DNA from: Leifsonia psychrotolerans
GTDB taxonomy: Bacteria; Actinomycetota; Actinomycetes; Actinomycetales; Microbacteriaceae
Length of the DNA stretch: 64,000 nucleotides
Direction of reading: 5' to 3'
Assembly: GCF_013410665.1 (NCBI RefSeq)
Contig: NZ_JACCFM010000001.1
Coordinates: forward strand, 186,001 to 250,000
This document shows positions 26,200 through 36,840 of this stretch, one piece after another. Below the pieces are notes generated by a model. It was given only the letters and a program-made list of their open reading frames with translations, was not told the origin of the DNA and did not search any database. The position numbers were made by a program, and so were the translations under genes. How positions within the stretch are numbered: the first letter of the stretch is position 1; the number at the start of each line of letters is the position of its first letter.

Positions 26200-29070
26200 A
26201 TGGCTACGAGCACTAAGTCGACCGGCCGCGCCCGCAACGCGGCCGCGTCAGGCGGCACCACGCGGAAGCCGGCGGCCAAAACGGCAGCGCAGAAAACCGT
26301 CAAATTCCCCGTTCAAGAACCCCCGGTATCCGTGCCTGTGCGCATGTGGATGGCGCTGGCACACCTCACGGGTGGGGCAGCGCGCGCGCTCGGCCCCGAG
26401 AAACTGCAGAAAGACGAACGCCGCGACGGCCTGCCGTTCTTTCTGGTGCTGCTGGCGATTTCTGGCGCCGTCATCGAATGGTTTCTGATCAACGACTCCG
26501 TCGCCCAGACCCTTGATGCCTTCACGTTCGGCGGTCTGTTCGGCCGCGTCGCCTTCGCGCTGCCCGTGATCATGCTGATCTTCGCGATCTGGCTGTTCCG
26601 CAAACCAAGTTCCGTGCACGACAACGGGCGCATTGGAATCGGACTGTCAGTGCTGCTCGTTTCGGTCTCCGGCCTCTGCCACATCTTCGGAGGCCAGCCG
26701 GAACCCAGCCAGGGAATGGCCACCCTGGCTCTCGCGGGGGGCGTGATCGGCTGGATGATCGCGGCCCCGCTGATTCTGCTGACGACCTCGATCGGCGCGA
26801 CGATCGTGGTCATTCTGCTGCTCATCCTGAGCCTCTTCATCATCACCAAGACACCACCGAACAAGGTCGGCGAGCGGGCCAGAGAGCTGTACGTGTGGCT
26901 CTTCGGGGCGCAACTGCCCGACGCAGACGAGCGACAGGCCCAGAAGGCGGCCAAGCTCGAGAAAACCGCTCAGGTCGAGCTCGACGGCGTCGACGATGAC
27001 GGCAACGACGAAGACCCGAGTGCTCTGCCCTGGTGGCGACGCAACACGAGCAAGCGTGAGGAAGACCCTGATTTCGGTGGTGCGATGGTCACCGATCCGC
27101 ACGACGAAGACCCGGACCCGATGGCGACGCTACTCGGCGCCGGCGACGTGCGCGGCGGGTTCGACACTCCGCTCGAGCAGGCCACGGCGCGCGTCCCGCA
27201 CACCCCGCATCCGGTCGAACCCGATTATGCGGGCACCGAGGTGCTTGAAGTGCTCGACGAGTTGGCCAACGCCGAAGAAGCCGTCAAACGGTTCGTCCCC
27301 GAATCCGTGGCCCCACACGCCCCGACGACGGGCCTCACGGGCGATGACCCGTCGGGGGTCACCGACGAGCTTGCCGGTCTTGACACACTCGAGAACCCCG
27401 ATTCCGGGGGAATGGTCCCGCTGCCGCACGAGCCGCACGAGACACTGCCGTACCTGCTGCCCTCAACGGCCACGCTTGTCGCCGGACCTCCGGCGAAGGC
27501 ACGTTCCGCCGCCAACGATGACATCGTCACGTCGATTACCGAGGTGCTGCGCCAGTTCAACGTCGACGCGAAGGTCACCGGTTTTTCGCGAGGCCCCACC
27601 GTTACCCAGTACGAGATCGAGCTGGGCCCCGGCGTCAAGGTCGAGCGGGTCACGGCGCTCAGCAAGAATCTGTCGTACGCCGTCGCCTCGAATGAAGTGC
27701 GCATCCTCTCGCCCATCCCCGGTAAGAGCGCCATCGGCATCGAGATTCCCAACACCGACCGCGAGATCGTCACGCTCGGTGACGTGCTGCGATCCGGGGC
27801 AGCGACAAGCAGCACGCACCCCATGACGATCGGTGTCGGCAAAGACGTCGGCGGCGGTTACGTCGTGGCCAACCTCGCCAAAATGCCCCATCTTCTCGTG
27901 GCCGGTTCGACCGGTTCCGGTAAGTCGAGCTTCGTGAACTCGATGATCACGAGTCTCCTCATGCGGGCCAAGCCCAGCGAGGTGCGCATGGTGCTGATCG
28001 ACCCCAAACGGGTCGAGCTGGCACCGTACGCCGGGGTTCCCCACCTCATCACCCCCATCATCACCAACCCGAAGAAGGCCGCCGAAGCGCTGGCCTGGGT
28101 GGTGAAAGAGATGGACATGCGTTACGACGACCTGGCCAGCTTCGGCTTCCGTCACATCGACGACTTCAATAAGGCTGTCGTCGGCAACGAGATCGTGCTT
28201 CCGGCCGGCAGCGAGCGCACACTCAAGCCCTACCCCTACCTTCTGGTCGTGGTCGACGAGCTCGCCGACCTCATGATGGTTGCGCCGCGCGACGTCGAAG
28301 ACTCGATCGTGCGCATCACCCAGCTCGCTCGCGCCTCTGGCATCCACTTGGTGTTGGCTACCCAGCGTCCGTCGGTCGACGTCGTCACCGGCTTGATCAA
28401 GGCCAATGTGCCCTCTCGGCTCGCCTTCGCTGTCACGAGCGTCACCGACTCCCGGGTCATCCTCGACCAGCCCGGGGCCGACAAGCTCATCGGCCAGGGC
28501 GACGCGCTGTTCCTTCCGATGGGTGCATCGAAGGCCGTGCGCGTGCAGGGAGCCTGGGTCAACGAAGCCGAGATCGAAAAGGTCGTCGCGCACGTCACGC
28601 GGCAGGCTCGCCCCGAGTATCGGGCGGATGTCGCGGCAACGGCGGCGCGCAAAGAGATCGACTCTGACATCGGTGATGATCTCGAGTTGCTGCTCGCCGC
28701 GGCCGAACTCGTTGTGTCGACCCAGTTTGGCTCGACCTCGATGCTCCAGCGCAAGTTGCGTGTCGGGTTCGCGAAGGCAGGCCGCCTGATGGATCTGCTC
28801 GAATCGCGTGAAATCGTCGGCCCCTCCGAGGGATCGAAGGCGCGCGATGTGCTCGTCAATGCCGAGCAGTTGCCGAGTGTGCTCGCACGCCTGCGTGGTT
28901 CCGATGCCGAACAGCACGCGCTTGCGGCGTCTTCACCCGCCGCGGCCGCGCCAATCGAGGCACCAGACCCGCGCTACGCCGAAGACCCGGTTGGCCGTAT
29001 GACCGAGGGCTATCCTGAGGTCGAGGCTTCCGATGATGAAGACGCCTGGAACTTGACGGACAGGGATTAG
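26200..29070 (+). CDS. ftsK: DNA translocase FtsK/SpoIIIE
   Basis: A 956-aa DNA pump that clears chromosomes from the division septum. The basic Ala/Lys-rich N-terminus is followed by four membrane helices (about residues 75-225), a long acidic linker (about 240-420) and the RecA-like motor, with Walker [11 protein letters not shown] and Walker [14 protein letters not shown]. The motif [11 protein letters not shown] and a C-terminal gamma winged-helix domain (about 820-890) are present. ATG 26200 is preferred: the frame continues upstream to 26050 inside the MFS gene, but a -10 box lies 7 nt before 26200 and family sequence begins there. pgsA follows after 4 nt. Confidence 0.96.
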   Translation: MATSTKSTGRARNAAASGGTTRKPAAKTAAQKTVKFPVQEPPVSVPVRMWMALAHLTGGAARALGPEKLQKDERRDGLPFFLVLLAISGAVIEWFLINDSVAQTLDAFTFGGLFGRVAFALPVIMLIFAIWLFRKPSSVHDNGRIGIGLSVLLVSVSGLCHIFGGQPEPSQGMATLALAGGVIGWMIAAPLILLTTSIGATIVVILLLILSLFIITKTPPNKVGERARELYVWLFGAQLPDADERQAQKAAKLEKTAQVELDGVDDDGNDEDPSALPWWRRNTSKREEDPDFGGAMVTDPHDEDPDPMATLLGAGDVRGGFDTPLEQATARVPHTPHPVEPDYAGTEVLEVLDELANAEEAVKRFVPESVAPHAPTTGLTGDDPSGVTDELAGLDTLENPDSGGMVPLPHEPHETLPYLLPSTATLVAGPPAKARSAANDDIVTSITEVLRQFNVDAKVTGFSRGPTVTQYEIELGPGVKVERVTALSKNLSYAVASNEVRILSPIPGKSAIGIEIPNTDREIVTLGDVLRSGAATSSTHPMTIGVGKDVGGGYVVANLAKMPHLLVAGSTGSGKSSFVNSMITSLLMRAKPSEVRMVLIDPKRVELAPYAGVPHLITPIITNPKKAAEALAWVVKEMDMRYDDLASFGFRHIDDFNKAVVGNEIVLPAGSERTLKPYPYLLVVVDELADLMMVAPRDVEDSIVRITQLARASGIHLVLATQRPSVDVVTGLIKANVPSRLAFAVTSVTDSRVILDQPGADKLIGQGDALFLPMGASKAVRVQGAWVNEAEIEKVVAHVTRQARPEYRADVAATAARKEIDSDIGDDLELLLAAAELVVSTQFGSTSMLQRKLRVGFAKAGRLMDLLESREIVGPSEGSKARDVLVNAEQLPSVLARLRGSDAEQHALAASSPAAAAPIEAPDPRYAEDPVGRMTEGYPEVEASDDEDAWNLTDRD

Positions 29071-29074
29071 AACG

Positions 29075-29680
29075 ATGGCCACACCCGACACCCCTCATAC
29101 CCCCGCCGCAGTTCCCAGCAACTGGAACCTGCCGAACGCCATCACCGTCGTTCGAATACTTCTTGCACCACTGTTCATCTGGATGCTGTTGGCCGACGGC
29201 GGCCATGACGGCGCCCTCCGCTGGTGGGCAGCCGGTCTCTTCATCGTGGCGATCGCGACGGACGGCATCGACGGAGCCATCGCACGCCGCCAGGGTCTCG
29301 TGACCGATCTGGGAAAGCTGCTTGACCCGATCGCCGATAAGGTGCTCACTGGCGGAGCGTTGGTCGCACTGTCGATTCTCGGCGAGCTGTGGTGGTGGGT
29401 GACGATCGTCATCCTGGTGCGCGAGCTTGGCATCACAGTGTTCCGCTTCGTGATGCTGCGCGACCGGGTGATTCCGGCCTCACGTGGCGGCAAGCTCAAG
29501 ACCATTCTGCAATCGGTCGCCATCTCGCTCTATCTGGTTCCGCTCTGGCTCGTCTTTGGCGACTGGGTGCATGGGTTCAACGCCGTGGTGATGGCGCTTG
29601 CGCTCATCATGACCGTGGTCACCGGGTTCGACTATCTGCTCGCCGCCCGACGAGAGGGCCGTGTGAAGCGCGATGCTTGA
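29075..29680 (+). CDS. pgsA: CDP-diacylglycerol--glycerol-3-phosphate 3-phosphatidyltransferase
   Basis: A 201-aa integral membrane enzyme making phosphatidylglycerophosphate for acidic phospholipids. The CDP-alcohol phosphotransferase signature DG-x2-AR-x8-G-x3-D-x3-D is complete (DGAIARRQGLVTDLGKLLDP). Several membrane helices follow, and IPASRGGKLKT is typical of PgsA. It sits between ftsK and cinA as in many actinobacteria. Its end overlaps the cinA start by eight bases. Confidence 0.96.
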   Translation: MATPDTPHTPAAVPSNWNLPNAITVVRILLAPLFIWMLLADGGHDGALRWWAAGLFIVAIATDGIDGAIARRQGLVTDLGKLLDPIADKVLTGGALVALSILGELWWWVTIVILVRELGITVFRFVMLRDRVIPASRGGKLKTILQSVAISLYLVPLWLVFGDWVHGFNAVVMALALIMTVVTGFDYLLAARREGRVKRDA

Positions 29681-30206
29681 CGTCACTGATGCCACTGATC
29701 TTGGTGATTCCACTGACGCCACGGCCGATCTGATCGAGACGATGCGCGCCGCGCGCATGACGATCGGCGTCGCTGAATCGCTCACCGGCGGTCTCGTGAC
29801 GGCCGAGCTCACCCGCATTCCCGGCGCATCCGCTGTCGTCAATGGGGGAGTAGTCGCTTACCACACCGAATTGAAGAGCACACTACTCGGGGTCGACGTG
29901 TCAGTGCTCGCGGTGCACGGCGCCGTGCATCCCGACGTGGCGCTGCAAATGGCGGTCGGCGTGCGCACCGCAGTTGCGGTCGACGGGCGACGCGCAGACA
30001 TCGGTGTGGCGACGACGGGCGTGGCAGGCCCTGACTCTCAAGATGGGCAGGAGCCCGGCACCGTCTTCATCGGAGTCTCGATGGACGGAGCATCCCAGGT
30101 CGTCGCGTTGCAGCTTGCGGGAGACCGTGCGTCGATACGTTCAGAAACCGTCGTGCGTACAGTCGAAGCTGTGCGTCAGCTGATAGCGCAGACATTGGCG
30201 GAATAG
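29673..30206 (+). CDS. pncC: CinA-type nicotinamide-nucleotide amidohydrolase (PncC)
   Basis: A 177-aa protein comprising only the C-terminal CinA domain, with VAESLTGGLV, VNGGVVAY and TTGVAGPDSQDGQEPG, the PncC active-site segments. It deamidates nicotinamide mononucleotide to recycle NAD by-products. The first ~16 residues are non-conserved. ATG 29673 lies inside the end of pgsA, indicating coupled translation. This position ahead of clgR and recA is conserved in actinobacteria. Confidence 0.94.
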   Translation: MLDVTDATDLGDSTDATADLIETMRAARMTIGVAESLTGGLVTAELTRIPGASAVVNGGVVAYHTELKSTLLGVDVSVLAVHGAVHPDVALQMAVGVRTAVAVDGRRADIGVATTGVAGPDSQDGQEPGTVFIGVSMDGASQVVALQLAGDRASIRSETVVRTVEAVRQLIAQTLAE

Positions 30207-30352
30207 TTCCCAGAATCACTGGGTTACAGACAGCAGATTAACAAATAACGTCCAGTCCAATTCGGTAGTGTCATAGTGTCGGATGTATGTAGTAATGTTG
30301 GCCATCCGCCACACGGGCCCACGAGTTTGAGTGGCAAGAGAAGGAGGTTCCG

Positions 30353-30661
30353 ATGATTCTTGTTCGTCAGGAAATCGGCGATGTGCTCAGGGACTTCCGC
30401 CTGCAAAAAGGTCGTACTCTCCGCCAGGTCGCGAGCAAAGCCAGTGTGGCTCTCGGGTATCTGAGTGAGGTCGAGCGTGGTCAGAAAGAAGCCTCTTCGG
30501 AGATTCTGGCCTCGGTTGCAGATGCGCTAGATACTCCCATTTCGGTCATCATGCGTGAAGTTGGCGACCGTCTAGCCGTGATCGAAGGAATCGACAGGTT
30601 CCCCGACACAGTGCCAGACGAGCTTGTGGCAAAGTTCGACGTCGACATGATGGTGCGCTAA
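30353..30661 (+). CDS. clgR: ClgR-like helix-turn-helix transcriptional regulator
   Basis: A 102-aa XRE-type regulator: GDVLRDFRLQKGRTLRQVA forms the first helices, and SVALGYLSEVERGQKEASSE is nearly invariant in actinobacterial ClgR. ClgR activates clp protease and other protein-quality genes. ClgR is often degraded by ClpP through its C-terminus, and here the C-terminus is short and lacks the Ala-rich tail seen in some relatives. A strong AAGGAGG Shine-Dalgarno lies at 30341-30347. The 146-bp upstream gap is AT-richer and should hold its promoter. Confidence 0.92.
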   Translation: MILVRQEIGDVLRDFRLQKGRTLRQVASKASVALGYLSEVERGQKEASSEILASVADALDTPISVIMREVGDRLAVIEGIDRFPDTVPDELVAKFDVDMMVR

Positions 30662-30745
30662 GCGCCTCTTACGCAGAATGAATGTCAGCACTCACGTCGT
30701 GTTCCGCGCGGCGTGCCACACCGATTCGCCCCGGCGGCACGGTCG

Positions 30746-30970
30746 ATGAAACTGAGTGAGTTTCGCCGAGCGGTCAGCGACGAATTCGGTGCAGGCTACG
30801 GCCGCGTGGTCACGAATGATCTGATCTTGACTCCGTTGGGCGGGCGTACGGCCGAACAGGCCCTCGCCGGTGGGGTTCCCGCACGTGAGGTGTGGTTGGC
30901 GCTGTGCGCAGAGACCGATGTTCCCGAGAGTCGTTGGTACGGCGTGGGGCGTCCAGTCGTTCAGCAGTAG
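30746..30970 (+). CDS. DUF3046 domain-containing protein
   Basis: A 74-aa protein matching DUF3046: MKLSEFRRAVSDEFG, then LGGRTAEQALAGGVPAREVW and VPESRW. The family lies upstream of recA throughout the actinobacteria, and its function is unknown. ATG 30746 is chosen as the family N-terminus; an in-frame ATG at 30713 adds 11 residues that do not match. No strong ribosome binding site is present. Confidence 0.9.
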   Translation: MKLSEFRRAVSDEFGAGYGRVVTNDLILTPLGGRTAEQALAGGVPAREVWLALCAETDVPESRWYGVGRPVVQQ

Positions 30971-31025
30971 GTCGTTCGCTGCGCGACAACTGTCGACTTT
31001 TCTGGCCCGACACGCCGCGAGCCAC

Positions 31026-31054
31026 TCGAAGACCTGTTCGCATCTTGGTAAACT
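31026..31054 (+). promoter_or_regulatory. SOS (LexA) box and -10 of recA
   Basis: TCGAAGACCTGTTCGC at 31026-31041 matches the actinobacterial LexA box (TCGAAC-N4-GTTCGA) with two mismatches. TAAACT at 31049-31054 (extended TGGTAAACT) is the -10, so the operator covers the -35 region. The predicted leader is about 185 nt. Confidence 0.82.
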
Positions 31055-31246
31055 CCTCAACAGCAGGCCTCGAAAACGGTTGTGCACTGTTTTTCGCGCA
31101 CTCCGTTCACTGTCGGAGGCTCGGCGTACAGTCGCACTCGTCATCAAGACACCGCACTTGCCTTGTCGAGAGAGTTCACCGGGGTTATCCCGGGGAATGA
31201 CGCGACAGCCTATAGGCGACCGACGCACGGAAAGAAGGAGACCGAC

Positions 31247-32374
31247 ATGCCCTCAGCAGCAGATCGCGAGAAATCCCTCGAGGTAGCTCTCGCCCAGATC
31301 GACCGCCAATTCGGAAAAGGCTCTGTCATGCGCCTCGGAAGCGATGACCGTGCGCCTGTCGAGGTGATTCCCACCGGATCCATCGCGCTCGACGTCGCGC
31401 TCGGCGTTGGGGGGCTGCCGCGCGGTCGCATCGTTGAGATCTACGGCCCGGAGTCGTCGGGTAAGACCACGCTCACCCTGCATGCCATCGCCAACGCTCA
31501 GCGCAACGGCGGCATCGCCGCTTTCATCGACGCCGAGCACGCCCTCGACCCGGAATACGCTAAGAAGCTCGGCGTCGACATCGATGCGCTCCTGGTCTCC
31601 CAGCCCGATACGGGTGAACAGGCGCTTGAAATCGCCGACATGCTCGTGCGCAGTGGCTCGATCGACTTGATCGTCATCGACTCCGTCGCGGCGCTCGTTC
31701 CGCGCGCCGAGATTGAGGGCGAGATGGGCGACACCCACGTCGGCCTGCAGGCTCGCCTCATGTCGCAGGCGCTGCGCAAGCTCACCGGTGGGCTCAGCCA
31801 GACCAACACCACGATGATCTTCATCAACCAGCTGCGCGAGAAGATCGGTGTCTTCTTCGGTAGCCCCGAAACCACTGCCGGCGGTAAGGCGCTCAAGTTC
31901 TACGCTTCGGTACGCCTCGACATCCGTCGTATCGAGACCCTGAAAGACGGCACCGAAGCGGTTGGTAACCGCACCCGGGTCAAGGTCGTCAAGAACAAGA
32001 TGGCACCGCCCTTCAAACAGGCCGAATTTGACATCATCTACGGCGTCGGTATCTCTCGTGAAGGCAGCCTGATCGACTTCGGGGTGGACCAGGCAATCGT
32101 CAAGAAGTCCGGCGCCTGGTACACCTACGACGGTGACCAGTTGGGTCAGGGTAAAGAGAACTCGCGAAACTTCCTGCTGAAGAACCCCGACATCGCGCAG
32201 GAGATTGAGACCAAGATCCTCAACAAACTCGGTATCGGTGCCGAGGGCATCGCAGCCAAGGCCGCCACCGACAAGGCGGCCGCCGAAGCCGCGGCTGCGG
32301 CGGCCGCTGAGGCTCAGGCCAACGGAACCGCGCCTGTGGTGGCCACCAAGGCCTCGGCTCGCAAGAGCGCTTAG
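31247..32374 (+). CDS. recA: recombinase RecA
   Basis: A 375-aa RecA. The P-loop GPESSGKTT has Lys73, followed by [13 protein letters not shown], the L1/L2 loops and [12 protein letters not shown]. It coats single-stranded DNA, performs strand exchange and stimulates LexA self-cleavage. The Ala-rich C-terminal tail (residues ~335-375) is typical of high-GC species. ATG 31247 follows AAGGAG at 31235-31240. The frame is open upstream to 31082 but unrelated there. A LexA box lies in its promoter, a terminator hairpin follows, and recX is downstream. Confidence 0.98.
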   Translation: MPSAADREKSLEVALAQIDRQFGKGSVMRLGSDDRAPVEVIPTGSIALDVALGVGGLPRGRIVEIYGPESSGKTTLTLHAIANAQRNGGIAAFIDAEHALDPEYAKKLGVDIDALLVSQPDTGEQALEIADMLVRSGSIDLIVIDSVAALVPRAEIEGEMGDTHVGLQARLMSQALRKLTGGLSQTNTTMIFINQLREKIGVFFGSPETTAGGKALKFYASVRLDIRRIETLKDGTEAVGNRTRVKVVKNKMAPPFKQAEFDIIYGVGISREGSLIDFGVDQAIVKKSGAWYTYDGDQLGQGKENSRNFLLKNPDIAQEIETKILNKLGIGAEGIAAKAATDKAAAEAAAAAAAEAQANGTAPVVATKASARKSA

Positions 32375-32389
32375 GTTTCTTCGCCCCTC

Positions 32390-32437
32390 CCGTGATGCCC
32401 CGTTCGCCGCACTGCGCTGAACGGGGCATCACGGTTT
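32390..32437 (+). terminator. hairpin between recA and recX
   Basis: A perfect 16-bp inverted repeat, CCGTGATGCCCCGTTC / GAACGGGGCATCACGG, with a 13-nt loop is followed by TTT. It probably terminates most recA transcripts, with read-through to recX. Confidence 0.9.
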
Positions 32438-32480
32438 CACCGAACGTCAGCAGTGAAGTACCGAAAGGAAGGTCACGGGA

Positions 32481-33392
32481 ATGGTCCACTTCGAACCCGT
32501 CGACGACACATCCACGACTCCGGGTCTGGCACCCGTGACCTATCTGCGGAGCGCTGCTTCCCGCTCCACTCCGGGAGCGGCACCCGCGGAAGGGGTCTCT
32601 GCTGCGGGGGAGGCGTCCGCTCCGGCAACCGGGGATGAGGGCAGTCGACCCGTGCGCGCGCTTCGCAGCATGACATGCGAAAAGCCCGAGTGGTATTTGG
32701 CCGCGGGCGGTGCCGAAGCGACCCGGGCCAGCTCTCAGAGCACCTCACGTACTCCTGAAGGAGTCGCCAACATCGACGTGAACATCGACGTGAACGACAA
32801 CGTGAACGACAACGTGAACGACGACGTGAACGACGGCGCGAACGACGGCGCAAACAACGATGTTCGCGACGTCGGGGAAGCCCCGCTCGATCAGGCGGAG
32901 GAACGAGAACGGGCAGAACAACTTCTGCTCCGGCGGCTGCGCAGTCGTTCGCTCTCGCGCGCCGAAGCGGGTGTGGTGTTAGCCGGCACAGACATCGATG
33001 CTGACGAGGTCGACGAGATTCTTGAGCGCTTCGCCGAATTACACTACATCGACGAAGAGCGACTCGCCGACCAGATCATTCACAGCCACCACGAGCGCAA
33101 GGGGCTGGGACGCTCGGGCGTCGAGTCAGAGATGCGTCGGCGCAAGCTCGACCCGTTCCTGATCGAAGAAAAACTCGAGGAACTACCCGATGACGAGACC
33201 GAGCGCGCCGTTGAGCTGGCGTGTGCGCGCATCCGTCAACTCGACCGTTTTGACGACCAGACGATTGACCGTCGGCTCACTGGCTTTCTCCTGCGCAAGG
33301 GGTACGATTCGGCTGCCGTACGTGTTGCAATCACCGCCGCATTGGCCTCACGTCGCGCCGGTGGCCGGGCCCCGGGCGTGCGGTTCAGGTAG
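32481..33392 (+). CDS. recX: regulatory protein RecX with N-terminal repeat extension
   Basis: RecX modulates RecA filaments. The RecX domain is in residues ~135-300 (LLRRLRSRSLSRAEA ... LHYIDEERLADQIIHSHHERKG ... LRKGYDSAAVRVAI). The protein has 303 aa, about twice the E. coli length, because of a non-conserved N-terminus. Residues ~97-128 are an Asn/Asp/Val repeat (NIDVNIDVNDNV...) encoded by a 12-bp minisatellite. ATG 32481 has GGAAGG and ACGGGA upstream. The extension is likely disordered, and its role is unknown. Confidence 0.93.
   Translation: MVHFEPVDDTSTTPGLAPVTYLRSAASRSTPGAAPAEGVSAAGEASAPATGDEGSRPVRALRSMTCEKPEWYLAAGGAEATRASSQSTSRTPEGVANIDVNIDVNDNVNDNVNDDVNDGANDGANNDVRDVGEAPLDQAEERERAEQLLLRRLRSRSLSRAEAGVVLAGTDIDADEVDEILERFAELHYIDEERLADQIIHSHHERKGLGRSGVESEMRRRKLDPFLIEEKLEELPDDETERAVELACARIRQLDRFDDQTIDRRLTGFLLRKGYDSAAVRVAITAALASRRAGGRAPGVRFR
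32769..32864 (+). repeat. 12-bp minisatellite in recX (8 copies)
   Basis: Eight consecutive 12-bp units of the type AACGACAACGTG run in frame. The first two are identical, the third and fourth are identical, and the rest diverge progressively. Each encodes a four-residue Asn-x-x-Val/Ala unit. Confidence 0.93.
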
Positions 33393-33398
33393 GGAACG

Positions 33399-33404
33399 TA
33401 AACT
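33399..33404 (+). promoter_or_regulatory. candidate -10 box of miaB
   Basis: TAAACT ends 8 nt before ATG 33413, consistent with a leaderless or very short leader transcript. Confidence 0.5.
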
Positions 33405-33412
33405 AGCTCATT

Positions 33413-35017
33413 ATGAGCAGTGAGACCTTGGCAGCGCCGACCCCGATCGTCCGTTCGAGCGCAGCATTCGATGACGACGGACGCGCACGCACCTATGAGG
33501 TGCGCACATTCGGCTGCCAGATGAACGTGCATGACTCTGAGCGCCTCTCGGGTTCGATGGAGGCCGCCGGCTACGTGGCAGTCGCTGCCGAAACCGAAGC
33601 CGACATCGTCGTGATCAACACCTGTGCGGTGCGTGAGAACGCAGACAACAAGCTCTACGGCAACCTCGGCTACCTGGCCTCGGTCAAGCGTCGGCACGAG
33701 GGCATGCAGATCGCCGTCGGCGGCTGCCTGGCCCAGAAAGACAAGAACACCATCCTGGAGAAAGCCCCCTGGGTCGACGTCGTGTTCGGCACGCACAATA
33801 TGGGTGCACTGCCCAGCCTGCTCGAACGCGCCCGCCACAATGGTGAGGCGCAACTCGAGATTCTCGAGTCCCTGGAGACGTTCCCCTCCACCCTGCCCAC
33901 CAAACGTGACTCCAGTTACAGCGGCTGGGTGTCGATTTCGGTCGGCTGCAACAACACCTGCACCTTCTGCATCGTGCCGGCGCTCCGCGGTAAAGAGAAA
34001 GACCGCCGCCCGGGCGAGATCCTCGCCGAAATTCAGGCCCTCGTCGATGATGGCGCAATTGAGGTGACTCTTCTCGGTCAGAACGTGAACTCGTACGGCG
34101 TCGAGTTCGGAGACCGCCTGGCGTTCGGCAAGCTGCTGCGTGCGGCCGGTCAGATTCCGGGGCTGGAGCGCATCCGTTTCACCAGCCCCCACCCGGCCGC
34201 GTTTACCGATGACGTCATCGACGCCATGGCCGACACTCCAGCGGTGATGCCGCAGCTGCACATGCCGTTGCAGTCCGGCTCCGACCAGATCCTCAAATCG
34301 ATGCGCCGCTCCTACCGGTCGACGAAATTCCTCGGCATCCTCGAGCGCGTGCGCGCCCAGATGCCGGAAGCAGCGATCAGCACCGACATCATTGTCGGCT
34401 TCCCCGGCGAGACCGAAGAAGACTTTCTTGACACCCTGCGCGTGGTCGAAGAGGCCCGGTTTGCGACGGCGTTCACATTCCAATACTCCATTCGACCGGG
34501 TACTCCGGCGGCAACGATGCCCGATCAGATCCCCAAGGAGGTCGTGCAGGAGCGGTACGAGCGTCTCGTCGAGCTACAGAACCGCATCTCGTGGGAAGAG
34601 AACACGAAGGTGATCGGCCGCGAGGTCGAGCTGTTGGTGGCCAACGGCGAAGGTCGCAAAGATGCCGACACCCACCGCATGAGCGGGCGCGCACCCGACA
34701 GTCGACTCGTGCACTTCGACGTGCCGGCCGGAAGTGAGGTTCCCCGCCCCGGCGATATGGTCACCGTCGTCGTCACGCAGGCTGCACCGTTCCATCTGCT
34801 CGCCGATTCGACCGACGGTGCCCCGCTGCGGGTGCGTCGCACGATCGCCGGAGACGCGTGGGATCGCATGCAAACCGAGTCGTGCGGTGTTCCCACGCCC
34901 GCCGGGCCAGCTGCTTCGGGTACGGCCGGTCGTGTGTCACTCGGTCTGCCGTCGCTGCGCGTGCAGGGTGGCTCGACGACGATTCCGATCTATAACGCCG
35001 ACGATTCAGAACGCTAG
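33413..35017 (+). CDS. miaB: tRNA-2-methylthio-N6-dimethylallyladenosine synthase
   Basis: MiaB is a radical-SAM methylthiotransferase that modifies A37 of tRNAs after MiaA. The protein has 534 aa. It has an N-terminal UPF0004 domain with cluster cysteines ([22 protein letters not shown]), then the radical-[11 protein letters not shown] (Cys179, Cys183, Cys186) and a TRAM-like C-terminus. It is longer than E. coli MiaB (474 aa), with extensions at both ends. miaA starts one base after its stop. Confidence 0.97.
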   Translation: MSSETLAAPTPIVRSSAAFDDDGRARTYEVRTFGCQMNVHDSERLSGSMEAAGYVAVAAETEADIVVINTCAVRENADNKLYGNLGYLASVKRRHEGMQIAVGGCLAQKDKNTILEKAPWVDVVFGTHNMGALPSLLERARHNGEAQLEILESLETFPSTLPTKRDSSYSGWVSISVGCNNTCTFCIVPALRGKEKDRRPGEILAEIQALVDDGAIEVTLLGQNVNSYGVEFGDRLAFGKLLRAAGQIPGLERIRFTSPHPAAFTDDVIDAMADTPAVMPQLHMPLQSGSDQILKSMRRSYRSTKFLGILERVRAQMPEAAISTDIIVGFPGETEEDFLDTLRVVEEARFATAFTFQYSIRPGTPAATMPDQIPKEVVQERYERLVELQNRISWEENTKVIGREVELLVANGEGRKDADTHRMSGRAPDSRLVHFDVPAGSEVPRPGDMVTVVVTQAAPFHLLADSTDGAPLRVRRTIAGDAWDRMQTESCGVPTPAGPAASGTAGRVSLGLPSLRVQGGSTTIPIYNADDSER

Positions 35018-35018
35018 A

Positions 35019-35951
35019 GTGCTGCTCGCGATCGTCGGCCCCACAGGGACCGGCAAATCCGAACTCTCGCTTGACGTGGCCGAACTCCTGGCCGCCCGGG
35101 GGCAGAGCGCCGAGATCGTCAACGCGGATGCCATGCAGCTCTATCGCGGCATGGACATCGGCACTGCGAAGCTTGCCGTCAGCGAAAGGCGCGGCGTTCC
35201 CCACCACCTCCTCGACGTGCTCGAGGTCACCGACGAAGCGACCGTGGCGAACTACCAGCGAGATGCCCGGGCGGCGATAGACGGCATCCTGGCTCGAGGA
35301 GCCGTGCCGATTCTGGTCGGCGGTTCGGGCCTGTACGTCTCGTCCGTCGTGTTCGACTTTCAGTTCCCGGGCACAGACCCGATACTGCGGGCAGAACTCG
35401 AGGCCGAGCTGACGGAAACAGGCCCCGGCGCCATCTACGCTCGTTTGAAAGCCGTGGACCCCGACGCCGCAACGCGGATCGGACCGAGCAACGGACGCCG
35501 GCTGGTGCGCGCCCTCGAGGTCGTGGCCCTCACTGGTGCGCCGCATGCCGCGGCGCTGCCCGACGAACCGGTCTACTGGCGCGAGACGCTCACGGTCGGG
35601 CTCACGACTCCACGTGAGGAGCTGACCCCGCGCCTGGACGAGCGAGTGCTCGGCATGTGGGAGAGCGGCCTGGTTGCCGAAGCTGCATCGTTGATACCCG
35701 CGGGCCTCGAGACCGGTGTGACGGCGAGCAGGGCCATCGGCTATGCCCAGGCCCTCGGACAGCTGCACGGCACGCTCACGCAACAGCAGGCGATCGAACA
35801 GACGCAGCAGCTTACGCGTCGTTATGCGCGCCGTCAGGTGAGCTGGTTCAAGCGCGCAGTCGACACCCGCTGGCTCACCGCAGCCGACCCGGATCGGGGC
35901 GCTGTGGCGCTGCGGCTCGTCGATGAGTTCGCCGCTGGCGCCGCCACCTAA
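35019..35951 (+). CDS. miaA: tRNA dimethylallyltransferase
   Basis: MiaA adds the dimethylallyl group to A37 of tRNAs reading UNN codons. The protein has 310 aa, with P-loop [25 protein letters not shown], the substrate motif LVGGSGLY and the C-terminal [11 protein letters not shown] 35019 is chosen: it is one base after the miaB stop and gives the exact family N-terminus, whereas the open frame upstream overlaps miaB without homology. dapF follows after 10 nt. Confidence 0.96.
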   Translation: MLLAIVGPTGTGKSELSLDVAELLAARGQSAEIVNADAMQLYRGMDIGTAKLAVSERRGVPHHLLDVLEVTDEATVANYQRDARAAIDGILARGAVPILVGGSGLYVSSVVFDFQFPGTDPILRAELEAELTETGPGAIYARLKAVDPDAATRIGPSNGRRLVRALEVVALTGAPHAAALPDEPVYWRETLTVGLTTPREELTPRLDERVLGMWESGLVAEAASLIPAGLETGVTASRAIGYAQALGQLHGTLTQQQAIEQTQQLTRRYARRQVSWFKRAVDTRWLTAADPDRGAVALRLVDEFAAGAAT

Positions 35952-35954
35952 ACT
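35949..35954 (+). promoter_or_regulatory. leaderless-type -10 box of dapF
   Basis: TAAACT overlaps the miaA stop codon and ends 7 nt before ATG 35962. It suggests an additional start of transcription inside the operon. Confidence 0.55.
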
Positions 35955-35961
35955 GAGCGTC

Positions 35962-36837
35962 ATGGATCTTCACTTCACCAAAGGCCAAGGCACCGGGAAC
36001 GATTTCGTCTTGTTCGCCGATCCCGAGGGTGAGAACGAACTCAGCCCCACCCAGATTCAGGCGGTCTGCGACCGCAAATTCGGTGTGGGCGGTGACGGCC
36101 TCATTCGTGCCGTCAGATCCAGCAAACTTGCCGCCGGTGCGGCGTCGCTGGACGAAGACGCCGACGCAGAGTGGTTCATGGACTACTGGAACGCCGACGG
36201 TACCGTCTCGGAGATGTGTGGCAACGGCATCCGTGTCTATGCCCGCTATCTGATCGATCAGGGCCTGGTCGCCCTCGAGCCCGGCGATACTCTCGCGATC
36301 GGCACGCGCGCCGGCGTGCGCGATGTGCAACGCAACCGCACGGGCTTTCAGGTGGACTTGGGTCGGTGGAAGCTCGCTGGCGGTGAACCGCTCGTGCGGG
36401 CGCGCAATCTGCCCGTCGCCCGCCCCGGCCTCGGTATCAACGTGGGCAACCCGCACGTCGTCGTCGCACTCGCCGACGACGCCGAGCTTGACGCGGCGGA
36501 CCTCAGCTACATTCCACAACTCGATCCAGAACCCGCGGGCGGCACCAACGTCGAATTCGTCGTGCCGAGCGACCCTCTCGTCGTCGACGGTGTCGGTCGC
36601 ATCCGCATGCGCGTGCACGAACGGGGCAGTGGCGAGACGCTCTCGTGTGGGACCGGCGCGGTCGCGGCGGCTCTCGCGACACGGCACTGGGCCGGTGCCG
36701 GGGCGCCAAACCAATGGCGCGTCGAGGTTGCAGGTGGTGTGCTCGGCGTGCGCATGTTCCCGACGGAGGACGGCGAGCACGTGTCGCTGTCGGGCCCGGC
36801 CGAGCTCGTGTTCGACGGAGTGCTCGGCCTCGGTTGA
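35962..36837 (+). CDS. dapF: diaminopimelate epimerase
   Basis: DapF interconverts LL- and meso-diaminopimelate for peptidoglycan and lysine synthesis. The protein has 291 aa and both catalytic cysteines: Cys86 in SEMCGNGIR and Cys229 in TLSCGTGA. The N-terminal [12 protein letters not shown] is typical. ATG 35962 is preferred over an in-frame ATG at 35923 inside miaA because of the family start and the -10 box 7 nt upstream. It converges on the methyltransferase gene. Confidence 0.97.
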   Translation: MDLHFTKGQGTGNDFVLFADPEGENELSPTQIQAVCDRKFGVGGDGLIRAVRSSKLAAGAASLDEDADAEWFMDYWNADGTVSEMCGNGIRVYARYLIDQGLVALEPGDTLAIGTRAGVRDVQRNRTGFQVDLGRWKLAGGEPLVRARNLPVARPGLGINVGNPHVVVALADDAELDAADLSYIPQLDPEPAGGTNVEFVVPSDPLVVDGVGRIRMRVHERGSGETLSCGTGAVAAALATRHWAGAGAPNQWRVEVAGGVLGVRMFPTEDGEHVSLSGPAELVFDGVLGLG

Positions 36838-36840
36838 GCG

